Positions 32,331 through 43,217 of a DNA stretch of 64,000 nucleotides are shown piece by piece (position 1 is the first letter of the stretch; the number at the start of each line of letters is the position of its first letter). Made by a program: the position numbers and the translations under genes. The notes under the pieces were generated by a model. The model ran no database searches. It had not been told where the DNA came from and saw only the letters and a list, made by a program, of their open reading frames with translations. The stretch is from Poecilobothrus nobilitatus (taxonomy: Eukaryota; Arthropoda; Insecta; Diptera; Dolichopodidae): assembly GCA_947095535.1 (NCBI GenBank), contig OX352772.1:118693997-118757996 (forward strand), read 5' to 3'.

Positions 32331-33193
32331 AGAGACTTACTTTAAAGAATTAACTACACTATCTACCTAATTTTTAAGATGGACTAATCCTACAATAAGT
32401 CTCTCTCTTCTACACAATAGCCGAGAACACCTACAATAACAAGTCTACACAATAGCTGAGAACACCTGCTTAAAAATAATACTAATATACTGATTACAAT
32501 ACTTGTATACATATATGTATTTTTAGTCATTTGTTTATTCTTACTTATACTCGTATGTGTTTAATTCCTTATTCTCTTTGCATGGTCGAATCGTGTTGAT
32601 GTGCATTTTAATACGACGATGTTCAACTGGTGTCCACTAATGATCAACCTTACTCTTTTCTTTTAACCTAAAATCGAAAAATAATCAGTAAATTTACAAC
32701 AAGAAGTCACATTGAGAACAACAAACAATCACCAAAAAAGGAATATTTTTTTTTAAGAACAAATAAACAAAAAAATATCAATGAAGTTTTTTAATTAAGA
32801 TGATACTTATTAACTTTATGTTGACATCTGTATGGGGTAATGCCAAGGCCGTCGTCAGCATAATCAGCATCTGAAAATAAACAAAAAGAAAAAAACACAA
32901 AGAATCATGTTATAATCAAATAAAACAAATGTATGGTACTTATCTGAGTAAAAGTTAGATGCTGGTTAAATCCTGGTCCCGTCCTAACGATCAGCATGCA
33001 ACATCGATGGTCATCAGCAACATAAATTATTTGAATAAAATAATAAGTATAAAATATAAAATAATAATTTGTATAATTTGAATTTATATAAAGATTTAAT
33101 TTTGTTTATATAAAGTTTATATATTACTAATACTTACATTAATTGTCAACCATAGAATTGTCACATATTACATAGAAATTGGCAAAATATAAT
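32331..33193. other. BEL 3' tail and AT-rich gap
   Basis: Up to 32603 the sequence is shared with 41730-41998. It contains paired cacaatagc(c/t)gagaacacct repeats at 32413 and 32447 and may be the 3' untranslated or LTR part of the BEL element. 32604-33193 is unshared, with two similar gtcagcataatcagcatc / cgatcagcatgcaacatc phrases. No gene seen. Confidence 0.45.
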
Positions 33194-34500
33194 TTTTAGC
33201 ACATTTCCAAAAAAATTTTGAAAAAATGTGCTTATTAGTTTCACTCTGTCCGTCCGTCCGTCCGTCCGTCTGTTTACAAAACTTCTACACCGTTAAAGAT
33301 AGAGCAAACAAATTTTAACCATGGATAGATCTCATAAAAAAAATAATTTTGTGGAACAACTTTTTCATGTAGGCCCCTCCATTACGGAGCTACAGCCCCA
33401 CAAACTTTGAAAAAGCCCTACCTTTAAATGCATATATCTTATGTTCTGCTTAAGATTTTTTCAATCTGAAAACGTCATTCGACAGGTCTTTTTTTTAACG
33501 TTACAAATTAATATAAAAATTATACAATTTTATTAAATTTAGTATTTAAATTTACCGTTATGTGAAAACCAAATTTTGCATGATTTTTCTACTTTCATAA
33601 CTCCGGCACGCTTTCAGATAGAGGCTTGAAATTTTAAGGCAAGAAAGAACTTTTAGAATTAGTATAAGTTTGCTCAGAAAATTTTTTTGGGCCAGCCCCT
33701 GTTTATGAGCTATTAGGGCTTAAAAATTTAAAATTTGCTATTTTTAAACACCTGTAACTTAGGAACCTGTACACATTTCACTTCTGCAAGATATAAAAAT
33801 TAAAGCTACAGTAATAAATTTTAACTTGTGTTAAAGGTTTATTTAAGTTGTAAAGCGTTCCAAAGTTGCAGCTCTTCAAAATTGCGAAAAAGCATAATTT
33901 TCAGGTGTATATATCTCAAACTCTGTGTAATAGTTTTGCAATCTAAAACTGCCAGAAGATCGAAAATTTTATTATCTATATAAAACAATATCAAAACTAT
34001 GTAATATTTTGTAATTTACTATTTAAATTTACCGTTGCGTAAAAACCACATTTTGCATGAAATTTCTTTTTTCATAACTCCGGCACGCCTTCAGATAGGA
34101 ACCTGAAATTTTGAGACAAGAAAGAACTTTTAGAATTAGTATAAGTTTCTTCAGAAAATTTTTGGGTAACTCCACCTCTTTTAGAGTTATTACGCCACAA
34201 AAATTTAAAATTTGCTATTTTAAGACACCTGTAACTTAGGCACCTGTAAAAATTTTTCTTCGGCAAGACATGAAAATTAAAGGTTCAATAATATACTGTT
34301 ATGTGTGTTAACGACTTTTCTTAGTTATATAGGATTCCGGACTTACGGCCCCTCAAAATTTCAAAAATGTCCTATTTTCACGTTTTTTCTTATTACATGA
34401 AATTTTCAAATTTTTGTACAAGTCACACTTTTAAACAGTTCGTATTGAGTTTTGGAAATATGCGCTTTTAAAAACCGTTGGTTTACATTCCACCTTGTTT
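33194..34500 (+). mobile_element. GTCY family C element, copy C2
   Basis: Full-length copy: tttttagcacatttccaaaaaaattttgaaa at the left forms a short hairpin (gcacattt/aaatgtgc), four GTCC units follow at 33249-33270, and the right end is ttttggaaatatgcgc...cgttggtttacattccaccttg. The reverse open frame 34266-34072 is not a gene. It is the best copy for defining the family C ends. Confidence 0.75.
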
Positions 34501-34559
34501 TATTTTGTAACAATAAATGTCAGCTACATTGACTAAAATTAATTTAATTCACAATAATT

Positions 34560-34929
34560 TTATATTTTTTATATATTCGATGATTTTAACTCTTTATATG
34601 CACTGCATATTATATTTTTTATATACTTTGTTTTTTGTTTCATTTTATTATGAACTTTAAATTCAAGGTTACTGAACTTGGGTTAAAACGTTAGTCCTGA
34701 ACTGTTTAACTCAAGTTTATATCAACCCAAGTTTTATGAAATTTTAATTATTCGTTATCGTAGAGCCATAAAGAAAGTTAGTGAAATAAAGGAATTAAAT
34801 AATTGAAATTAAAACAGTGCGTTTTTATTTTCTACTTGATAATAAATATTTTATTGTGAGTAATATATTTGAATATTTTAAACAGTGCGTTGTTTTAATC
34901 TAAGTTTTGTTGAGCATAAAACATTTTTT
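34560..34929 (+). repeat. probable LTR end of a BEL/Pao-type element
   Basis: The stretch ends aaaacattttttt directly before a tRNA-like primer site at 34930. It contains two copies of aacagtgcgttttt-like text (34812, 34880). The 5' border is not clear. Downstream no gag is seen because the 1,680-bp tandem duplication begins at 35011. Confidence 0.4.
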
Positions 34930-34947
34930 TGGTCCTTCGAGCCGGAT
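34930..34947 (+). promoter_or_regulatory. retrotransposon primer-binding site, tRNA-Tyr type
   Basis: tggtccttcgagccggat is the reverse complement of the 3' end of a tRNA-Tyr including CCA (from my memory of the insect tRNA-Tyr acceptor and T-arm). Such 18-nt sites directly follow the 5' LTR in LTR retrotransposons. The exact tRNA match should be confirmed. Confidence 0.6.
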
Positions 34948-35010
34948 AATAAAATATTAAAGATAATATTTTATTAAAATAAGATATAAAATATGAAAGT
35001 AAAGTAAAAT

Positions 35011-36690
35011 ATATTATAGTAATAAAATTATATAAAAGATATTAATTTCAATATATAAAAAACGAGGAAGAATACAGTTGCCTTTGTCAACTCTTAGATA
35101 CCCGTACGAACCGTTAGTACGTTCACAGCCTGTCACTCTGCTTACAATATTATTTTTTAAATATTTTAGCATTTTAAAATAATTTGGGTGAATTTTATAA
35201 TTTCTAGAACTATGGGTTGTACATATATTCAAACTATATGTTGAATATATATTGTATACAATGTATACAAACTATACATTCTTCAAAATCAGATTCTAAC
35301 TTACCACATAACGATTATCAATCCAAAACTTTTTCAAATATTCTATAGTACCATTTTTACAAAATAGTAAATATAATTTTAAATATTATATTATATTAAT
35401 GAGCACAGTATATTTATATTGTTATAAGCATATCGCCATACATTGCAATATTTCTTTAAAAATATTTCCATTCATAGAATAATTTCTTATCAGTACAATA
35501 AAATACATACATGTATGTAAATACGGCGTTATATAATATACGTATATACTCTTATCATTCATTCATCAGTGACATATACGATATGTAAATAAACATGATA
35601 TTATATAAGTATGTATGTATATCAATATCATATAAATAAAAATTCTTCAAGCAACCGTTATGTTATTTATTTATTTACATTTTTTGTACTACGCATTATA
35701 TCCTCAACAATTTCAAATTATCGAGTAAAACAAAATGCAAAAAATTCGTTAAAGAAATTTGTTAGAAAATTTGAAAAAATCAAGTAACACTTTCGTCAAT
35801 TATAAAGTAACCCTATATTATTGCAAAAAGGTGTTAACAGAAATAATAGTATAATGTTGAAGCTTTAATTTTTATGTATTAATCCAAAAAATTTTGACAG
35901 GTGTTCAAGTTACAGGTATTTAAAAATAGGAAATTTTCAGTTTTTGACTCCTTACAGCTCCTAAACGGGGAGTGATACAAACAAAATTTCTGAAATGGCT
36001 CATACTTATTTTCGAAGATCTAACTGCTGTCAAAATTTCAAGTTTCCAACTTAAACCGTTTAGAAGATAGAAGGGTTAAAAGATTTTGCAATAATTCAGT
36101 TTCGCATAACGGTAAATTAAGACACCGTATAGCACAAGTATATATTTATTATATACATGTTTGTAAAGCTCATAATAGGACCTATCGTTTGGAATATTCA
36201 GATTGAAGATATACCTTATACAACTTGTTTTATAACAATTTAAATATAGAGATTTTTCAAACTTTGGGGGGCTGTAGCTCCTTAATGGGGCTACAGAAAA
36301 AAGTTGTAAAAAATAAAATTAATATTTTTATGATATCAATCAGCAGTTAAAATTTCATGCCTTTATTTCAAAAAATTGTGAAGATCTAAAAGTTAGTTGT
36401 ACGGGAGCTACCCGAAGTTTTGGTCGGAACTCAACCTAATTTTTGATTTAGCGTGCTGACGGTCGGACCCTTTAAAGGTATGTCTAGCTCGCTTATTTCG
36501 AGGTGTTACAAACGGAGGATTCATTTTATTATACCCCATACTTATCGTATGGGTATAAATATCCTTTTTTCAAATTTATGTGTAAATAAAACGCTTTCGG
36601 TAAACTAGATAACGGCATCGGAAAATAGTTTAAGTAAAATTAAATTGAACAGCATTAAAATGATCTTTGGTCTTCTCTTAATTAGTTTTT
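35011..36690. repeat. perfect 1,680-bp tandem duplication, unit 1
   Basis: Comparison of each 60-base row shows the block is identical to 36691-38370 at every base. The unit holds a reverse family A element (35057-36557) plus 133 bp of Polinton polymerase-side flank on the right and 46 bp of local flank on the left. The family A copy has a deletion across its GTCY tract (only ggtcgg-accc remains near 36461-36472). Open frames inside are repeat translations. Confidence 0.97.
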
Positions 36691-38370
36691 ATATTATAGT
36701 AATAAAATTATATAAAAGATATTAATTTCAATATATAAAAAACGAGGAAGAATACAGTTGCCTTTGTCAACTCTTAGATACCCGTACGAACCGTTAGTAC
36801 GTTCACAGCCTGTCACTCTGCTTACAATATTATTTTTTAAATATTTTAGCATTTTAAAATAATTTGGGTGAATTTTATAATTTCTAGAACTATGGGTTGT
36901 ACATATATTCAAACTATATGTTGAATATATATTGTATACAATGTATACAAACTATACATTCTTCAAAATCAGATTCTAACTTACCACATAACGATTATCA
37001 ATCCAAAACTTTTTCAAATATTCTATAGTACCATTTTTACAAAATAGTAAATATAATTTTAAATATTATATTATATTAATGAGCACAGTATATTTATATT
37101 GTTATAAGCATATCGCCATACATTGCAATATTTCTTTAAAAATATTTCCATTCATAGAATAATTTCTTATCAGTACAATAAAATACATACATGTATGTAA
37201 ATACGGCGTTATATAATATACGTATATACTCTTATCATTCATTCATCAGTGACATATACGATATGTAAATAAACATGATATTATATAAGTATGTATGTAT
37301 ATCAATATCATATAAATAAAAATTCTTCAAGCAACCGTTATGTTATTTATTTATTTACATTTTTTGTACTACGCATTATATCCTCAACAATTTCAAATTA
37401 TCGAGTAAAACAAAATGCAAAAAATTCGTTAAAGAAATTTGTTAGAAAATTTGAAAAAATCAAGTAACACTTTCGTCAATTATAAAGTAACCCTATATTA
37501 TTGCAAAAAGGTGTTAACAGAAATAATAGTATAATGTTGAAGCTTTAATTTTTATGTATTAATCCAAAAAATTTTGACAGGTGTTCAAGTTACAGGTATT
37601 TAAAAATAGGAAATTTTCAGTTTTTGACTCCTTACAGCTCCTAAACGGGGAGTGATACAAACAAAATTTCTGAAATGGCTCATACTTATTTTCGAAGATC
37701 TAACTGCTGTCAAAATTTCAAGTTTCCAACTTAAACCGTTTAGAAGATAGAAGGGTTAAAAGATTTTGCAATAATTCAGTTTCGCATAACGGTAAATTAA
37801 GACACCGTATAGCACAAGTATATATTTATTATATACATGTTTGTAAAGCTCATAATAGGACCTATCGTTTGGAATATTCAGATTGAAGATATACCTTATA
37901 CAACTTGTTTTATAACAATTTAAATATAGAGATTTTTCAAACTTTGGGGGGCTGTAGCTCCTTAATGGGGCTACAGAAAAAAGTTGTAAAAAATAAAATT
38001 AATATTTTTATGATATCAATCAGCAGTTAAAATTTCATGCCTTTATTTCAAAAAATTGTGAAGATCTAAAAGTTAGTTGTACGGGAGCTACCCGAAGTTT
38101 TGGTCGGAACTCAACCTAATTTTTGATTTAGCGTGCTGACGGTCGGACCCTTTAAAGGTATGTCTAGCTCGCTTATTTCGAGGTGTTACAAACGGAGGAT
38201 TCATTTTATTATACCCCATACTTATCGTATGGGTATAAATATCCTTTTTTCAAATTTATGTGTAAATAAAACGCTTTCGGTAAACTAGATAACGGCATCG
38301 GAAAATAGTTTAAGTAAAATTAAATTGAACAGCATTAAAATGATCTTTGGTCTTCTCTTAATTAGTTTTT
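36691..38370. repeat. perfect 1,680-bp tandem duplication, unit 2
   Basis: Identical to 35011-36690 and directly adjoining it. From about 36740 rightwards this unit is also the left part of the segmental copy of 25.85-32.60 kb. The second family A element is at 36737-38237. The zero divergence means a very recent event or an assembly artefact. Confidence 0.97.
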
Positions 38371-39760
38371 GTTTGATGATGGTTTTTTTAAAGATATAAC
38401 TGATTATCAAATGCTTGTCCATTATGTGCAATAATTACAATTTTATCAAATATTTTTCTTTGCTTGAGTATAATATATTCTAAAAACATTTGTATTGGAT
38501 TTTGTTTCAACACTTGTTGTCGAAGGCTACAAAAATTGCAACTTTCTACATTAGATAATATACAATGCGTGTAACTTTGTTCAAAAATACATAAATCAGG
38601 CTATGATATCATCTTGAGTTGTTTCGAGATCGTAGGAAAGATATAATATACTCTTAAATTCAGCTAATTCTTTACACGGTGTAATAAAGCATTGGTGATC
38701 TGAAGCTACGTTTGCATTACAGTTTTTTCCCAAATATCCATAGCACATATGATTTACATCGGCTCTGTATACTTTAAAGCATTTTGTACAGGAATTTGTA
38801 AGAGTACAAATAGATTTTTATTTGTAGATGATATTGCTTTATGATTATCAAAAGAAGTTTGACATTTAAAACTTCGATTGCATACATCACATTTAATATT
38901 TGGACAATTTACGTCACATGCTGCAGATGATTTACAAAAGAAACACGACTGTTTACATCTGTGAGATAATCTATTGTTATACGGAACATTACATGTTTGG
39001 CAAAAGTAATCACAACTAAATGCTGCTTTAATAATGTAACTACATTGAAGTGACCTTAATCGTATATCAATTTCAATATTTTTTCCTTATCTTCTTCACT
39101 TTGAAAAATAATCGATTTTCCTTTTCCTCTGAAATCAAAAACTACAATTTTATATTTAGAAACGTACAGTTGAAATTTTTTGAGCTCCCTGATACTAGCT
39201 CCTTTTGCTGGGATGCTTTCATTTGAAATTCTTATTAGTTGTAACGCTGCTTTCAATTGACAGATTTTTTTATGAATGAGATAGCAACAACTAACGCACG
39301 TGGTAAGCATAGATTATCTTTGTTTTTAATTGAAATTATGCCTCTTCTCTTATTACATTATTTTTCAAAATTTTTGTATCTTTTTCCGCTACCTCTTCCT
39401 GCTGGAAGTCGTATATATGTAACATTTATACATAACGTATATGTAGATAATCCTTCATAGTTGCTTTGGAAAATTTTTAAATAACTATCCAAATTTCCGA
39501 AATGTCAAGGTCTGTTGCTTCTTTAAAATACATCCAGGCTGGACCACGTTCATGAATACTTTGGCATTCAAAAGTGACACCAATTTTGCCACTATCGTCA
39601 ACATTTTCAATAGAATTGTTGAATAATTCTTCAATACCAGTTTTAATCCAATCTATTGGATCTTTGTTGTCTGGTACTGGATTTATTATAAACTCCAATT
39701 TTTGTCCAAAAATATTGAATCGTTTTACATTCACTGATTTTATTGATTTTATCCTGAATG
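38371..39760 (-). pseudogene. Polinton DNA polymerase N-terminus, second copy
   Basis: Same content as 27471-28920: start MNVKRFNIFGQKLEF at 39734, exonuclease-side frame 39310-39056, Cys-rich region (39000-38780), Exo I (near 38620) and Exo II (near 38430). It keeps a 74-bp coding stretch at 39358-39431 (reverse reading contains YDFQQEEVAEKDTKILKNN) that copy 1 has lost, so here the original state is better preserved. The rest of the polymerase is absent: left of the gene lie only the tandem family A copies. Not functional. Confidence 0.85.
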
Positions 39761-39796
39761 TTTCTTTATTTCTTTTTATTTCTTTTTTTTAATTTC

Positions 39797-40986
39797 CGGT
39801 TTTTGGCACATTTCCAAAAAAAAGTTCAAAAAACGTGCTTATTAGTTTCACTCTGTCCGTCCGTCCGTCTTTTTACAAAACTTCTACATCGTTAAAAAAC
39901 CATGGGTAGGTCAACCATTTTAACAATGGGTAGGTCTCATGAAAAAAATAATTTTGTGGAACAACTTTTTCATGTGCCCCATCCATTACGGAGCTATAGC
40001 CCCTCAAACTTTGAAAAAGCCCTAATTTTAAATGCATATATCTTATGTTATGCTTAAAATTTTTTCAATGGGAAACGTCATGCGACAGGTATTTTTCTTA
40101 ACTTTGTAAATTAATATCAAAATTATACAATTTTTTTAATACAATTAGTATGTAAATTTCCCGTTATGTGAAAACCAAATTTTACATGATTTTTCTACTT
40201 TCATAACTCCGGCGCGCTTTTAGATAGAGGCTTGAAATTTTGAGGGAAGAAAGAGAATTAGTATAAATTTGCTCAGAAAATTTTTTTTGGGCCATCCCAT
40301 GTTTATGAGCTATTAGGGCTAACAAGTTGAAAATCTGCTACTTTTAAACATCTATAACTTAGGTACCTGTACACATTTTACTTCGGAAAGATGTAAAAAT
40401 TCAAGCTACAGTAATATATTTTAACGTGTGTTAAACGTTTAGTTTAGTTATATAGGGTTCCAGAGTTACAGCTCTTCAAAATTGCGAAAAAGCCCCATTT
40501 TCAGATGTATATATCTCAGGCTCTGCGTAATAGTTTTGCAATCTAAAACCGCCAGAAGACCGGAAATTTTATTATCTACATAAAGCAATATCAAAATTAT
40601 GCAATATTTTGTAATTTGCTATTTAAATTTACCGTTATGTGAAACCCATATTTTGCATGAAATTTCTTTTCTCATAACTTCGGCACCCCTTTAGATAGGA
40701 ACCTGAAATTTTGAGACAAGAAAGAACTAGAATTAGTATAGGTTTCCTTAGAAACTTTGTTTGCACCGCCCTCTGTTTAAGAGGTATTAGGGCTGAAAAT
40801 AAGTATATTTTTACGTGTGCTAACGGTTTTTCTTACATATATAGGCTTCCAGACTTACAGCCCCTCAAAATTCCAAAAAACTCCTATTTTCACATATTTT
40901 CTTATTACAAAAAATTTCTTAAATTTTATTTTTTAAATTTTCAAATTTTTGTGCAAGTCACAATTCTAAACAGTTTGTATTGTGTT
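39797..40986 (+). mobile_element. GTCY family C element, copy C3 (3'-truncated)
   Basis: Duplicate of C1 through the segmental duplication, with the same left end and tgtccgtccgtccgtc tract. It stops at tttgtattgtgtt, where a deletion joins it to BEL integrase sequence, so the C family right end (ggtttacattc...) is missing. The open frame 40711-41040 crosses this junction and is chimeric. Confidence 0.8.
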
Positions 40987-41730
40987 AAAACATATACTGC
41001 GATAATTGCACATATTTTGTTGGTGGTCATTGAATTTTAACTAAACCAAGTAAAAAAATGATTCAAGACTTAAATATTGAAGTTGGCGGGCTGATGGAGA
41101 ATAATAGAGTTGCGTATCATTTAAACCCACCTTCTGCTTCACATTTTGAAGGTTTGTGGGAAGTGGGAGTGAAAATCCCAAAATATCATCTGAAAAGTAT
41201 TTTGGACAATACGGCCATCACATATGAAGAATTTAATACGGTGTTGTGTCAAAACGAAGCTTGTCTTAATTCATGCCCATTGACAGAAATCAGCTCAAAT
41301 CCACAAGATCTCACACCGCTAACACCAGCCCATTTTTTAATCGGTGAATCAATGCTGGCAGCACCACAAGAAGAAGTCGCCGATATAAACATACATCGGT
41401 TAACGCGATGGCAATATTTGCAAGCGTTAGTACAACATTTTGCCGTCGATGGAACTCTGAATATTTATCAAGGTTACAACAGAGACCTAAATGGACAAGA
41501 AAAATACAAAATGTCGTACCAAATCAACTGGTTCTACTAAAAGAAGATAATCTGCCACCCAATAAATAGTTATTGGAAGGATTATTGAAATACATTCTGC
41601 ATCTGATAGATGGGTTCGAGTTGTCACGGTACGCACTAAACACAGTACGTTAAAACGGCTGATTACAAAAATTTGTTTACTACCAAACGATTAAAACAAA
41701 AAAAACCTCTAATATCGTCAACCGAGAGAC
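40987..41730 (+). pseudogene. BEL/Pao integrase remnant, second copy
   Basis: Begins inside the integrase core just before the second catalytic Asp (TYTAIIAHILLVV in one frame; the Asp-Asn block in another) and runs through the 160-codon frame 41058-41540 with SASHFEGLWE (Glu), LTPAHFLIGESM and a C-terminal linker, then the broken C-terminal domain to about 41730. The tail to 41998 equals 32340-32603. Everything 5' of the core is removed by the 1,448-bp deletion. Confidence 0.85.
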
Positions 41731-41998
41731 TTACTTTAAAGAATTAACTACACTATCTACCTAATTTTTAAGATGGACTAATCCTACAATAAGTCTCTCT
41801 ATTCTACACAATAGCCGAGAACACCTACAATAACAAGTCTACACAATAGCTGAGAACACCTGCTTAAAAATAATACTAATATACTGATTACAATACTTGT
41901 ATACATATATGTATTTTTAGTCATTTGTTTATTCTTACTTATACTCGTATGTGTTTAATTCCTTATTCTCTTTGCATGGTCGAATCGTGTTGATGTGT

Positions 41999-43217
41999 TG
42001 TCGAATCGATCGTGTTCACCAATTGACCAGTGGCCCGTTAACACGCCTTTTGTTCTGGCTATATTCTGGCGGAATAGCTTCAATAGGTTTTCGGTTCTTT
42101 TTTTATCGTACGATGGCCAGACTTTCCTGGCCGTACAACATGTGGCTAGTTTATTCCACCTACGATTTGCAAAGAGCAAAAAGGGGGGGGAAGATATCTC
42201 TCTTAACGATGTTTAGAGATGGGTCTACCTGTTCCGCCAGTGAAGCATTTAGGCTGGAACCTCTCCTTGCTAACTCATCAGCATGTTCATTTCCTGCGAT
42301 GTTCCTATAGCGCGGAGCCCATAGTAGTATAACATTGTATTGATTACTTACATTCTTAAGCCCGTCGCTCGATGTTATTATTAGCATTACCTGACGAGCT
42401 TAGATGTTATTATTGCTGAGTTGAGAGCCGCAATTGCTGTTTGGCTATCCGTAACAATTGCAATGCTTCCTCCTAGAAAGGTATTGTTCCCTAGTATTTG
42501 GCATGCTTTCCAGATTCCTAGCATTTCAGCTTGAAATACACTTGCTTTATCTTCAAGTCGGAAAGCATATTCTATTTTTAGTGATTCCGAATAGACACCA
42601 GTATCAATACCACACTCCATCTTTCAACCATCAGTGAAGAGTGCGGTGTCAATTTCTCCCAAGGGGTTTTCCTGCTTCCATTCCCTTCTTGATGGAATCT
42701 TGACTTTGAAGTTCTTAATAATTTCCAAACTTGGCATTACGTAGTCTGTGGAATCTGGCACATCATGAGCTGTTGAGCTTAGAATACTGCTGTGTCCATA
42801 GCGTTTTGCATGCCAGTACCCATTCTCTCGGAGTCTGATTGCGCTACAACAGGCTAAAAATTTAATTTGAAGGTCAGCCGGGAGAAGGTATAAAGGTGCA
42901 TCCAATGACCTTAACGCACCTGCAATACTTACACATGCACCCCTCTGTACTATTCCAAGGTTGGTTTGAATATATGCCTTCTCCAGAGCTGGCCACCACA
43001 CTAGTGATCCATAGGTAAGGATGCGGCGTACTATAGCTGTGTACATCCATAAAGTCATTCTTGACTTTAATCTCCATTTTTTACCTAACATTTTCCTGCA
43101 AGAATACAGGGCTACATTGGCCTTTTTTGCTCTTTCTTCGGTATTAACTTTCCATTTCAATTTTTGGTCAAGTACCACTCCTAGGTATTTGACACTCGAG
43201 GCTAGATTCAGATACAC
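41999..43217 (-). pseudogene. LOA/I-type LINE ORF2 C-terminal half, copy 2
   Basis: Leftwards: 43217-42624 carries the RT thumb/connector (SSVKYLGVVLDQKLKW, YTAIVRRILTYGSLVWW) and ends at ALFTDG, the first RNase H motif. 42620-42387: RNase H with FQAEMLGIWKA (Glu) and IVTDSQTAI (Asp). 42387-42160: WAPRYRNIAGNEHADELAR, the last RNase H block, where relatives have P-G-H in place of P-R-Y. 42179-41999: C-terminal RKVWPSYDKKRTENLLKLFR and GVLTGHWSIGEH. The zinc knuckle beyond this is cut off exactly at the border of the segmental duplication (41998). Frames change three times. GC content is visibly above the surroundings, as in the 12.8-15.2 kb copy. Confidence 0.87.

Larger units (their letters stand above)
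36740..41998 (+). repeat. segmental duplicate of 25,849-32,603
   Basis: Same order in both places: family A (reverse), polymerase N-terminus (reverse), family C (forward), BEL integrase (forward) and BEL tail. Similarity starts exactly at the hairpin end of family A and stops at 32603/41998. Differences are a 74-bp block present only here (39358-39431), about 1,448 bp missing here at 40986/40987 (corresponding to about 30145-31592), and scattered substitutions. The predicted 85-residue polymerase piece is identical in both copies, and the 160-residue BEL piece differs at three positions. Confidence 0.93.

Noticed and set aside
41951..42310. 119-codon forward frame at the duplication border
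   Set aside because: It is antisense to the RNase H end and C-terminus of the LOA-type LINE.
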